Origin: Meloidogyne chitwoodi
Taxonomy: Eukaryota; Nematoda; Chromadorea; Rhabditida; Meloidogynidae
Length of the DNA: 64,000 nt
Direction of reading: 5' to 3'
NCBI GenBank assembly: GCA_015183035.1
Contig: JACZZP010000015.1
Span: forward strand, 558,001 to 622,000
Every line of letters starts with the position of its first letter. The stretch's first letter is position 1. Both the position numbers and the translations under genes were made by a program. The notes beneath the pieces were generated by a model. That model was not told the DNA's origin. It was given only the letters and a program-made list of their open reading frames with translations, and did no database searches. This document shows, piece by piece, positions 53,101 to 59,375 of the stretch.

Positions 53101-54428
53101 TTTTCAATTAATTTAAATTAATTTGTTGACTTAATAAATTGTTAATTGTTTACCTTTTATTATTGAAATTTACCCTCGTACCCTTTTCGCGAACAGGAAA
53201 GCGCTGAAACTTTTAATCGGGAGATGAATGTGTAATGAAAAACTTGGTGGTATTTAAAATATTTAAAGAAAATTTTGTTTAATATTATAAGATTGTTTAT
53301 TAGTGATTGGCCAATTAATTTTGTTTAATATTTGGCCAATTTTATTAATGTTCCACTTATTTGTTAATATTTGGGCGTATGATTTATATTTAGAAACATT
53401 TAGTTTAATAAGGAATTTTTAATCATAAGTTGCTTTTTGGCGTAGAGAAGAGAAATTGGAGAAGAAAAACTCAAACTTGGGTAATTAAATAAATTTGGTA
53501 AATAAAGTTTAATTAATTTTTGATTGATGAAGTTGACTAGGTTGGACAAAAAGTTGAGAGAGAGCAAAAATTAGTGTGTAAAAAAAAATTTTTATTTTTC
53601 AATTGGCAATCCCGAGCAAGATCACGTTACGAAATCCACCCAGGAGCGCCATCTTAAAAACCAGCTCTGGCTGGAGGCGTTGGGTCCCGAGAGTTGAGGA
53701 GTCAACTCCCGGGACGCGCCTTTTTTGATACCTTTAACAGAAAACTCCCAATAAAGTTTTATCACAATTTAAATAAAAAAAATATAATATATGGAGTTTT
53801 AAAGGGGAGGGAGAACCAGCCTAATCGGTTGGTGTGTTAATTAAAGACTGGGCTTTATTTGCTGATTTTCTCTTCCCTTTTATTTCCCAAAAGTTGGGCG
53901 GGGAATTTTCGGACTATGACATTAAGCTTTTTTACAAATTTTCCTGATCTTCGTGTATATTTTAAAGGTGCTGAAAAATACACAGCAGAAGATGTACAAA
54001 AATCTGAACGTTTTGAAAGTAAAAAATAATAAATAATTTAATTAAATTTATTTATTTAGAACAAGGACAGAGATTGCTTTTAGCAATGCATTTAACTGTA
54101 AGAGTTTATGATGATGAGGTTATTATAATTTTAATTTTATTTTATTTTTATATTTTTAAGATGGTATTTAATTCATATATTCAAGAAATAATTAATCGAC
54201 ATCGCCAATTTAAAATGGAACCTTCTCTTTGGATGGTCTTTATTAATTTTAATTAATTTATTATAAATTTAAAATTTAAAGGCATTTTGGACAGTTTGGA
54301 CAGGATTTTTATCAACAAAAATAGAATTAGATGAAAAACATAAAAATGCTTGGATGGCTTTGGGTGAAGATTTTGCAAAAATTGCAAATAAACATTTGAA
54401 ACTTTTGGGACTTCCAACAGCTGAATAA
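41182..54428 (+). CDS. glb-1: Globin, GLB-1 type, interrupted by an LTR retrotransposon inside an intron
   Basis: Exons 41182-41231, 53927-54018, 54060-54118, 54161-54235 and 54282-54428 (TAA) join in phase to about 140 aa. NGKDFYKY|FFTNFPDL, VYFKGAEKYTAEDVQKSERF, KQGQR, INRHRQFKMEPSLWMAF and AWMALGEDF match, helix for helix, the cytosolic C. elegans GLB-1-type globin as I recall it; the proximal His is in INRHRQ. The family binds haem and oxygen. The intron after the first exon shown (donor GTAATT at 41232) now contains the whole 12.65-kb retroelement. The element's target duplication TTAAG is the splice acceptor itself, so a copy directly precedes exon 53927. Helix A (about 17-20 residues) is not found, so the 5' end is uncertain. 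Whether the gene still splices is unknown. Confidence 0.85.
41267..41535 (-). repeat. 3' LTR (269 bp)
   Basis: It reads TGTCATAG...TTTTTAAGA in element orientation. It contains AATAAA in sense orientation (complement of TTTATT at about 41467-41472) as a likely polyadenylation signal. A 14-bp imperfect hairpin lies at 41299-41330. It differs from the 5' LTR by one A in a homopolymer. Confidence 0.95.
41299..41330. promoter_or_regulatory. Strong hairpin in the LTR
   Basis: GTCCCGAGAGTTGA and TCAACTCCCGGGAC pair over 14 bp with one mismatch around a GGAG loop. The same hairpin lies in the other LTR (about 53684-53715). In the RNA it would lie near the LTR 3' end, where a role in packaging, reverse transcription or termination is possible but unproven. 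Confidence 0.6.
41536..41545 (-). other. Polypurine tract
   Basis: On the minus strand GCGAAGAGAA ends directly at the first base of the 3' LTR (TGTCATAG), the position expected of the plus-strand primer. Confidence 0.7.
41546..44064. other. 2.5-kb non-coding 3' region of the retrotransposon
   Basis: Between the polyprotein stop (44065) and the polypurine tract there is no frame that I can support on either strand; the plus-strand frames at 41473-42263 and 43483-43926 are Phe/Ser-rich shadows. The region is less AT-rich than the host and contains a perfect 9-bp hairpin (CGAGGCTTG GGA CAAGCCTCG, 42409-42429). Its length is unusual for a gypsy 3' UTR and suggests captured sequence or a lost reading frame. 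Confidence 0.6.
44065..52608 (-). CDS. Retrotransposon polyprotein: gag, glycoprotein-like block, protease, RT, RNase H, integrase, charged tail
   Basis: One open frame of 2,847 codons. Residues about 60-280: retrotransposon gag; 300-395: Arg/Gly-rich nucleic-acid-binding region (GRGTNFSRGG) without a CCHC knuckle. Residues about 399-416: signal-like hydrophobic segment, then an ectodomain with Cys residues and N-glycosylation sites, an RRKR cleavage-type site (about 670), a Thr/Ser-rich mucin-like stretch (690-860), a second Cys-containing part and a transmembrane helix (about 1146-1168). Protease about 1257 (LFDTGAD); RT about 1560-1760 (catalytic YLDD); RNase H about 1870 (VETDAS); integrase about 2070-2240 (HHCC zinc finger, then D, D and E in HIDLMG, SDQGTQF and CERYNRT). 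From about 2471 a 377-residue Glu/Lys-rich coiled-coil tail follows. Catalytic residues look intact. Placing a glycoprotein-like block between gag and protease is very unusual; how the precursor is processed is unknown. Confidence 0.93.
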   Translation of the reverse strand: MELFTKTLEEEGKDLDTGSDTLEEEDFVEATTPREQRYQRRLQKRAESVMEMEGIKTKIRSIEEANMERGATGLPYPTCYTGTEDFLTYLKAFNRVATAHGWQPPRCCQILPIYLRGAALAVYEGMPEEEKSSWKNLVEGLAERLKKVSTREVARLKMIERRQKVGETVEEFAQALRTLVERAYPDSSLELDLSMLGLNPEAKLNLKGEQGEMSKRFRDEQCRDRFRAGLLPEIREKVIFMEEPGTLTEAIAQARRVEELTSSIKEDLWRRTKEVEVKATLAEVNEIRTNRNQNAQNDVRNGQNAQSWDFNQNKRGNQWGTRENTGGWRRGQMNRFTQWNQGNRGSQNYRGFSNQRGQRWTPGQNYNSNLIPVTNFRGNSRGRGTNFSRGGYRVNETSFPYICLLAILCLLIPKTESQFQICTKNFPEVTGMILDFPKDHNCTMPIEELPELKKINIFVPIRLPKKFSVFRCHKWNVQICTESYLSIYQKDFENTNIFFEKISKNECWKTWDSQLLEIRGEKVWQTPRDWKKEYAIFGVKCKNVSGLTLEEGSAAILDGKKLITSWGDEFLVDRIQDEKEGWSKNTLFEEILMWRIPNPSYWNTHFRVGPVSAEIWTPKVIVVDEMQYSFIYHKNETHPENLYGIPENALRMENDVFIEIINENKENTTRRKRQSGAWGHMKKNKKMFQEVETTIPATTNFVTITTEKEKLTTPIWKITPLPTQRSTQRTFQLPTTTPQISTRSTTISINTQRTSQMPTTTTQIGTRSTARSTTTQKIPEITRTTTRILSTSTRGTTVRKITTTTSKPTTRREANQNFHINYLHKHFKRIDQTTPKIQIITEKKTISPIPEKLIETTEKITTTLVMKREVSEKPWIDPKDENHANSRLNYLDWKTEQRRVVEAREKWISDCHSRNSQLGIARALAREMPEQAARSLYNRDDITATLLNTQDGQIRWQINRCQQVKAEIVAWNQMRGNECYKEIPVVVNKKRYFIKPGGRDLLTEGTKINCSKKRKIIDEKLANGSKIEDLKIISPFESSPRINRQNPLIFNLGSIFESDQIRLDQNLQDLTKRLNRPELTFPEEEISEDETSEGNNSTKGTVKAILAQGNNAIQSVVEQGNVIIAKSSELIEKGKSFWDDPFGIKSTIKMIIMVVAGVALLIGVCVIYWKGKIYFMLVINGVRAGARLANTVINLVSPRQSRPRVKISAVEEVLIPSAPPEEDVLEEKAYILDFIPKVYPVIARKRRCYININLNGNKTRALFDTGADITYVNKRMAELCGMKINKGDFPQAQAANSTPIELIGSSNTFIEIGNFRTNFPVLISENEGCPGGAIIGTDLMEEINRQEEDYTIGLDFKKGEVKLGRSILPMVHAINLEWKPMAVQLLKTQLLPALSDSLVWGRINRGTGPDDQFITVERDHKYFPLRVGKCLVKPMAKRIVPLRLLNFGNSEVKVHANSKLADLEPIGEKAKIESVIERDELCMNDEEWKKFKEEVDQIPEEANWIKKLPDEPLKSEEKPIFERISLAGTILSEQGLLELKHILEINKEAFVQEDGKIGNYRGKTVHKIDLMEGARPLQNRPYRYPLHLQTEIEKQIKNLVKQNIIRPSSSAWASPIVLARKSDGSYRFCVDYRRLNSITKKQTYFLPRIQDLLDSAMGKQIFSVFDMSAGFHQIKLAKGHEERSAFICHCGLFEYLRVPFGLSGAPTTFQKAMEEVRQACSRSFLVYLDDCILGSEDERSHINDLKAFLETMKDAGLKLKPEKCKVGQAEIRYLGHLISAKGIRIDPKDLEPIMKLKKPNTLTELRSLIGMLSYFRKFTPNFAEIMSPIYELTKKENTRDWGDKHEKSLEAMQKLLTSAPVLAPPRLGKPFIVETDASITAVAGCLLQKGKDENLHPVAYFSRKLNNHERRYAVVELEALAIVASLKNFRPYLEGAGRSTVITDNSALTSLFRRKDLEGRLAKYQISIMAYDVDIIYRPGKKNYLCDHLSRFIENENSEKQIEINLIKINKKISWEEMNAAQKEDEEIQKIRELLTQNPEHEKYSEQKGMIYMKERREIKLLVPKILRKRVIEEYHNDTLQGGHLGEKRTLEKIKRSMFWDKMSEEVSNFVRICDSCQKRKIVGLHQSREPISPISPAGRPFQRVHIDLMGPIPIAKSGYKYVLMIVDSFSKMMIPIPLRDQLAGTVMDAFIKNVITKFGVPECLISDQGTQFMSNIFKDVAELFGIELKTTTPYHQSANGQCERYNRTLADMISTTTRGKNWPETLPLLAFAYNTSLNSQIGESPFFVVHGWQARLPSENQLNKPEREYGDIAIYTKELRGKIKDIHRVVKEKLDLNVEKMRDQQKIIKEIAWREGDQVLVRKEEKGAKFDHKFLGPFQIIKIEKPNLIIEDIETGERKTIHMDKCKKYNCEGNQELRKMGDRNLEEEEEESNESAHLSPTINNISFENCLIKKFHNCRLINKLNNNNNKMSSIAADEIVLDLPEEEEREDDQSMIRWEIAEETWTPLRLSLEEKERLEIKKEKALQKVLERNKKEYENYQKLEINRRKYLREQRHNLKHLMINEKERAVNLLKRNLNSAFRSGCSKNAVEKDRRIKEERALKKSTEWGWPAQNDKTREEHKRTRIISLITKEILLKYAQNNMKTENPMEENEMVVMATVQMERGDHTYEELIEEGMRNPGLIDSLKREVEEEWQRNVKKNWSRKPEWGFRREGERGTRRNYEISPVRENVGIKEDKAESIVSEKKRKLMEELNKLEEEEKEEAERKRKEELKQKKEEEETREEELKKAGKEKKNNWEIGLNIRELEIKAYTQYQNLRKVRKKWEENLEKEERVDWEKQKKKEPGA
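52609..53469. other. Retrotransposon leader (5' untranslated) region
   Basis: In element orientation this lies between the SL1-like segment and the polyprotein start codon. It contains no sense frame of note. An antisense frame (52720-53121) is listed separately. A TTATTATTATT microsatellite-like tract lies just upstream of the start codon. Confidence 0.6.
52720..53121 (+). CDS. Antisense 133-aa frame with Cys cluster and transmembrane helix
   Basis: This plus-strand ATG frame runs opposite to the retroelement, inside its leader. It has a Cys-rich block (TCQPYHNCSLHCWGVDLW, then FCSL), an acidic/aromatic segment ending EWWKV, and one clear transmembrane helix (VVLLGLATVTSLLVVILLGL) followed by a basic tail (KEKFKKIEK). 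This looks like a small type III or tail-anchored membrane protein and is more protein-like than the other shadow frames. No promoter, homolog or splice evidence is visible, so it could be coincidental or a captured fragment. Not recognised. Confidence 0.4.
   Translation: MPILRDPRATGRIDTLGENIINLGFYLNNFINFLVLSDVSFTSRTCQPYHNCSLHCWGVDLWLEPTFCSLTAPNFKKDFAPGFEWWKVVLLGLATVTSLLVVILLGLALKEKFKKIEKRDIPIISRPFSINLN
53470..53489 (-). promoter_or_regulatory. SL1 spliced-leader sequence embedded in the retrotransposon leader
   Basis: On the minus strand (element sense) TTTAATTACCCAAGTTTGAG matches nucleotides 3-22 of the nematode SL1 leader exactly; only the first two bases (GG in SL1, TA here) differ. It is followed by TTTTTCTTC and not by the GTAAAC donor of an SL RNA gene, so it is not an SL gene. 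It looks like a leader already joined to an mRNA body. It lies about 160 nt downstream of the 5' LTR. Confidence 0.8.
53632..53651 (-). other. Primer-binding site
   Basis: Starting at the first base after the 5' LTR, the minus strand reads TGGCGCTCCTGGGTGGATTT. This is complementary to a tRNA 3' end (...GAGCG-CCA), with discriminator G. The G discriminator would fit a serine tRNA, but I cannot assign the tRNA with certainty. Confidence 0.7.
53652..53921 (-). repeat. 5' LTR (270 bp)
   Basis: This is the promoter-bearing LTR in element orientation, TGTCATAG...TTTTTAAGA, directly followed by the primer-binding site. It is one A longer than the 3' LTR and otherwise identical. Confidence 0.95.
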
Positions 54429-54482
54429 AAATAAATATTTTATACAACAGATTAAATTAAAATCAGATAACTTTTATAATAA

Positions 54483-56366
54483 TTATTTTCCAAATATTAA
54501 ATTATCAACAAATTTTGGAGCATTAATTTTATATAAATTTTGTTTCATTTCCATATAATTTTTAAGAAATTTTCGATGAGCATTGCCAATTTGAAATGCT
54601 GTAGTAATTAATAACATCTATTTAAATAAATATATTTAATTAATTAATTAATTAATAACCAAATAAGTAAATCTTTCTGCTCCCCCAATATCCCCCCATT
54701 TATTCCTTTCATAAAGCATTAATGCCTGAGAGAGTTTATCAAGTTCAATTTGTAATATTTTACATCCATTGCTTGATAAATCAGTTAAAGCTATAATAAA
54801 ATAAAAAAAAATATATTTTTATTTTAAATAACCAGTATGAAAAAATATAGCACATCTGAGAAGTAAAAATTCTTCTCTAGTTAAATTGGCTTCTTTTATT
54901 TTTAATAAATGATTATAAAATAAATTGAAATGAATTTTTTCATTGTTATTAAATAAAGGACTAAATCCACTAGGAAATATAAATATTTCACTTTCTTGAA
55001 TATTTTTACTATAAAATAATTGACCAAAAACCATTGTTGCAAGTCCATTATGAAAATAAAGTTTTATCTAAATTTTTAATAAATAAAATAAATAAATTTA
55101 TTAAAAAAAACTTTGTCTTCAAAAGAAAGTTGTTGAATAATTGCCCAAGTTTTTGTTAGTTCAATAAATAAAAATGAGTCAATAAATAACAAAATTGGAG
55201 TTAAAAAATTTCCTTCTCTAATTTTTTGAAAGAAATAATCAGAATTTTTTGGAATTATTCTTTTTTTCTAAATTAATTAATTTATAAAATTAAATTATTT
55301 ATTTTACCGAAAACATATTAAATTTAGATAAAATAGATTGATTTACACAATTTACATTAAAAGATTGGAGAATATCAAAAATACTTTTATAAGGAAAAAT
55401 TGTTGAAAGATCAGTTTCTGAATAACGAATATGTAAAAAACAATCATCAGAATATTTTAACATTTTTAATAATTCTAAATCTGATCTTTTATGCTAAAAT
55501 AATAATTAATTAATTATTATAATTAATTAATTTACCAAAATAACTGAATTTTCTTGAAAACCTAAAGTTTTTTTTGAAATAAATTGACGTTTTCTTTCAG
55601 TTAAAATATTATTTATTTTATTTATTTCAATTCCATCTGGAAATTTTTGAATAGCACGAAAGTCCATTCCACTAAGAAGACATTGGTCAAAACGACAAGC
55701 ACGGCAACGGTCACCTTTAGAAAATTAAAAAATAAATATTTTTTAATATAACCTTTCTGAATTTGACAATTTTTATTATTTTTGCAAGTATATAAACGTT
55801 GCCGACCTAAAATAGAACGTCGAAAAAATGCACTACAACCTAAAAATAATAAAAATTAAATTAAAAATAATTTTTATAAAATATTTAAATAAAAATAAAA
55901 AATATATATTAATTACCTTTACAACTAGGAACATCAAAATAATTACATTTTGCTATCCCATTACAGACAACACATTTTGTTGGTTTTGTTGGTCTTTTTT
56001 CGTTTAAATTCTAAAAAATGAAAAATCATTTATAATTTTAATTAAAATATGTAAATTATTTGTTAATTAACATATTTTTTAAAAATTAAAAAATAATTGA
56101 TTTTCTTATTAAATGATTGTAAAATATAATTATTCTTGTAATATTAATTTATTATTTAAATTTAAATTATTAGAAAAATATAAAAGACTTTCTTTATTAA
56201 TTTGTTTTTCATGATCTTCTAAATTAATATAATTATTAGTATTTTCAATAATAAAAGAATCATTAAAATCTTCAATAATATTATTTAAATTATTAGAAGA
56301 AGAAGATGATAAAATATTATTATTGTTGTTGTTGTTGTTAGTTGAAGAACTTTGAGAAAAAAACAT
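54483..56366 (-). CDS. Nuclear hormone receptor (divergent nematode type), about 400 aa plus N-terminus
   Basis: In-phase minus-strand exons: 55917-56010, 55753-55839, 55536-55714, 55308-55493, 55112-55267, 54833-55067, 54660-54790, 54483-54617. The DNA-binding domain starts CVVCNGIAKCNYFDVPSCKG, with P-box CKGCSAFFRRS as in the expanded nematode receptors. The second finger is CKNNKNCQIQKGDRCRACRF then DQC, followed by LLSGMDFRAIQ. The ligand-binding domain is recognisable by its pattern (NFLTPILLFIDSFLFIELTK, TREEFLLLRCAIFFHTG) and ends NLIFGK without an obvious AF-2 helix. The Asn/Ser-rich ATG frame 56130-56366 is the probable N-terminus, but no in-phase GT donor links it to the 56010 acceptor. 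It converges with the globin gene; the stop codons are only about 55 bp apart. Confidence 0.85.
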
Positions 56367-56811
56367 TTCTCTTTATTTTAATTTTAAATTAAAATATACG
56401 ATCTATTTATTATAATATTTTCTTTTCACAACATTAATCAGGTAAAGCTTTTAATTTATTTCTCTTTTAATTAATTATTATAAGTCATAAACATTTTAAA
56501 TATTTAAATTATTTTAAAAAATCTAAAAAAAATATTATTAATTATTTTAACTTTGAATTAACTAAAAAAAGTAAAAGTTTTAAATATTTAAATTTTCTAA
56601 TAATACTATTTGTAAATTATTTAATAAAAAAATTATTTTAACAAACATTTTAAAATAAAACTAGGGGAGAATAAAAACAAAGCTAATTAAAATTATATTA
56701 AAAAAGTTATAAATTAATTATTAAATATATATTTTATTACAATAATTTAATTTATAAAATTATATAAAATTGTAGATCAAGTTATTTGACAGTCTTTATT
56801 AACATTTAGAA
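56367..56811. other. Intergenic
   Basis: AT-rich DNA upstream of the second nuclear receptor. I see nothing further before the target duplication of the foldback element. Confidence 0.5.
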
Positions 56812-56819
56812 GAAAATAT

Positions 56820-57210
56820 GGCTCTATTACACAATATACGTCCAATCAAAGTTTATACGTCCAATAAACAAATTCGAAAATATAAAAATAGTCTTATTTA
56901 TTATAAAGCCTTTCTCAAGGACTAACAGACTTTATTAAAAAATATTAATAGATTAAAAGAACACACAGGGAATTTAGGCTACTTGGGAGCCCTTAAGACT
57001 AGCATCAGGCACCTTCATGGCACTAATAAAGATATGTTACCTTCATCTCTTTCAATATATATTTCAGCGTTTCCATAATAACAAAAAATCTTTCTACATA
57101 TATTGGAAGAGATGCGAATCCAATTCCCTTTTAATTTTTAAAACATTTAAAATTAATTGAAATTAAATTATATAAAAATTTAATTGGACGTATAAAAGTG
57201 TAATAGAGCC
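56820..57210. mobile_element. Foldback-type transposon, second family member (391 bp)
   Basis: The ends GGCTCTATTACAC and GTGTAATAGAGCC are perfect inverted repeats. They are flanked by a perfect 8-bp duplication GAAAATAT (56812-56819 and 57211-57218). The ends and the internal ACGTCCAATCAAAG-type units relate it to the element at 783-2817. No coding capacity. Confidence 0.88.
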
Positions 57211-57218
57211 GAAAATAT

Positions 57219-58153
57219 AAAATATATTTAAATATAGTCAATTAATTATTAAAAAAGAAGATGAATAATTATATAAAAAGAATTTACTTTAATTAATTAA
57301 AAATAATATTAAAATTATAAATAATGTAATATTTTATAAAATATTAAAATATTTAGTAAAAATTGTTTATTCATTGTTAGAGAAAAAATAAAAATTTTAA
57401 TATTAATTTTATGTTTTAAAGAGAAAAAATTGAAAAGGTTAGCTTTGACATATTTTTTAGTTTTTAAATAAAATATAGACAATTTACTAATTGATTTGAT
57501 TGATTTATTTTATTTTACCTCTTATATTTCTTATTTAAATATAATTTAATAAAACAAATAATTTTAAATTAAAGTTTATTTACCGTTCTCAAGTTATTTT
57601 TGTATTTTTATTGGATTATTGCTTAGATTTTTATTTAATTATGCAAGTTTAATTTAAATTAGGGGTAAATGCCCTTATCCAAGTTTTATTATTCTTTCTC
57701 TGAAAGAGTGAAATAAATGAGAGGAATAATAAAATATTTAATCATTTAATAAATAAAAAATTATCTAAAAGACAATAAAATATTGGAAACAGAAATTTCT
57801 AGTCGTGTCAGAGTTTTTAGTTGGATTATTACCGCAGACCTGACAGAAGCAAAAATACAAAAAGTTTGGAAAATGTAAAAAAATTGGGAAAAGGAAAAAA
57901 GGAGAACAAACACGATTACCAAAGGAAGAAATGTTAGGAAGGGATAAAAGATTCAAAATCATAAAATTCAATTATTTAAATTATTTATTTATTTAACAAG
58001 ACAAAAACAAATATTTTTTTTATTTATTTAACAAAAACAAAAATGTACAACATGGCCTAGAAATAATTAATACATTAAAAATACAATACAAGCATTATTA
58101 TTATTATTTATCAGAAATATCACAAATCAACTTCATTATATCAATAAGCTTAG
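57219..58153. other. Intergenic
   Basis: This is the 3' flank of the PDZ gene and AT-rich spacer. The minus-strand frame 57765-57971 is Phe/Leu-rich and lacks support. Confidence 0.5.
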
Positions 58154-59305
58154 TTAGACTCCTTTTCCGCTGGTCGATGACGTCCCATCTCCGTTTTCGC
58201 TTCTTGCTCCCCCTGCTCTCGGCGGTGTTGCAACCAACGTCTTCCCATATTCATCAGCCCTCATCTGTTGAGTTTCCACGTTTTCAGCATGGTAGACTTA
58301 AAAATAGATAAATTAGTTAATTAAATTAATTAAAAATTATAGACCATTTGGTCGTGCATTAGCCCGCTGTCCTGAGGAAGATCCAGTTGCATTCCTTCCA
58401 TCTTCTTCGCCTGATTCAGTATGGCTACCAGTTGGGTCATCCTCACACGAGGTATTTGAGTGCTCTCTATTCCAAAAGCCATAATGCCGTCGCATTATAA
58501 ATCGCACATCATGTGGTGCTTCTGTCTGGCTCTTCTTTCTGACACTTCGAATAATTTTTAGAACGACCGATCGCTTGTTTTGGATACTGTCCCTTATGGC
58601 CAATTTTGCAGCGTCTGTGTTCTTTACAGCTACATCGTTCACTAAAAAAAAAGTTTTTTTATTCGTTAATTAACTAAAAAAATTTAAACCTTTCTCTATG
58701 ACGTCCCCGAATTGGAAATGTTGGTACGCGGCACTCCCTGGCTCAACATGCACTACAACTACTGAGTCATCCTTAAAATTAAAGTCATATAAATTAAAAC
58801 AAAAATAACTCCTTGCCTTGTTCTCGACGATCATTCCAAGTGGTAAATCAGGCCTCCAACGTGCTTGAATATAGATTCCCTGAGTTTCTCCTTTCTTCGT
58901 TTTCAACTCCGTCCTTTTTATCGTAATCATCTTGTAGTAGTTGTCGCGCCGGAACTTGATGTTGACTTTTCTGGGCAGATCACCTCTACAGCAATAAGCA
59001 TTGAATTCATCACCAGATTTGATCGGCTGTAGATTTTAAGTTAATTATAGCTTTGATCACACCGGAATTTTTATTTCCAACCTGGCCATCAACACTCAAA
59101 ACGACATCTCCAGCCAGTAGTTGCCCAATGAAGCACGAGTCGTAGCGAATCCGTGATACACGCGTTGGTGTTTTCCCGTCGAAGAACGTCACGCCAATTT
59201 TGTCCTCCAAAGCCATGACTTGAATTGTCTCTTCTTGTATATAACGCTGTCCTGAATTAAAAAATAATTAAGAAAAATTTTATAAAGAAGCAATTAACCT
59301 GACAT
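58154..59305 (-). CDS. PDZ-domain protein, 302 aa
   Basis: In-phase minus-strand exons: 59299-59305 (7-bp first coding exon, ATGTCAG), 59082-59251, 58817-59026, 58690-58771, 58345-58641, 58154-58296 (TAA). The first part (YIQEETIQVMALEDKIGVTF ... LLAGDVVLSVDGQ) has PDZ-like order. The second (GIYIQARWRPDLPLGMIVEN, then VVVVHVEPGSAAYQHFQFGD, VNDVAVKNTDAAKLAIRD, VVLKIIR) is a clear PDZ domain with a GIYI-type carboxylate loop and the Gly-Asp turn. A Ser/Gly/Glu-rich tail follows. It probably anchors membrane or junction partners through their C-termini; no partner is known. The intron 58772-58816 is GC-AG (AAG|GCAAGG). Codon use is markedly more GC-rich than in neighbouring genes. A hAT element begins 70 bp upstream of the ATG. 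Confidence 0.85.
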
Positions 59306-59375
59306 AGCGCTGTTATTAGACAAAGTAACGTTGAAGTGAAAGTGAAGCGAATGCCAGAGAATTGTAGTGAAGAAC

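Larger units (their letters stand above)
41267..53921 (-). mobile_element. Complete LTR retrotransposon, Ty3/gypsy type, with glycoprotein-like block
   Basis: Direct LTRs lie at 41267-41535 (3' LTR) and 53652-53921 (5' LTR). Both read TGTCATAG...TTTTTAAGA on the minus strand and are identical except for one A. The flanking 5-bp duplication TTAAG is at 41262-41266 and 53922-53926. A primer-binding site follows the 5' LTR directly and a purine run precedes the 3' LTR. The single long frame (44065-52608) has gag, a glycoprotein-like block, protease, RT, RNase H and integrase; the RT sequence and RT-RH-IN order place it in Ty3/gypsy (Metaviridae). Near-identical LTRs and an open frame indicate a recent insertion. 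Base composition is clearly less AT-rich than the host DNA. Confidence 0.95.

Noticed and set aside
53470..53489. An SL1 RNA gene
   Set aside because: The match lacks the GG cap-proximal bases and the following GTAAAC donor and Sm site; it is a leader copy, not an SL gene.
54253..54447. 64-codon minus-strand frame
   Set aside because: Antisense shadow of the last globin exon.
57765..57971. 68-codon minus-strand frame
   Set aside because: Phe/Leu-rich, no splice context or homology.
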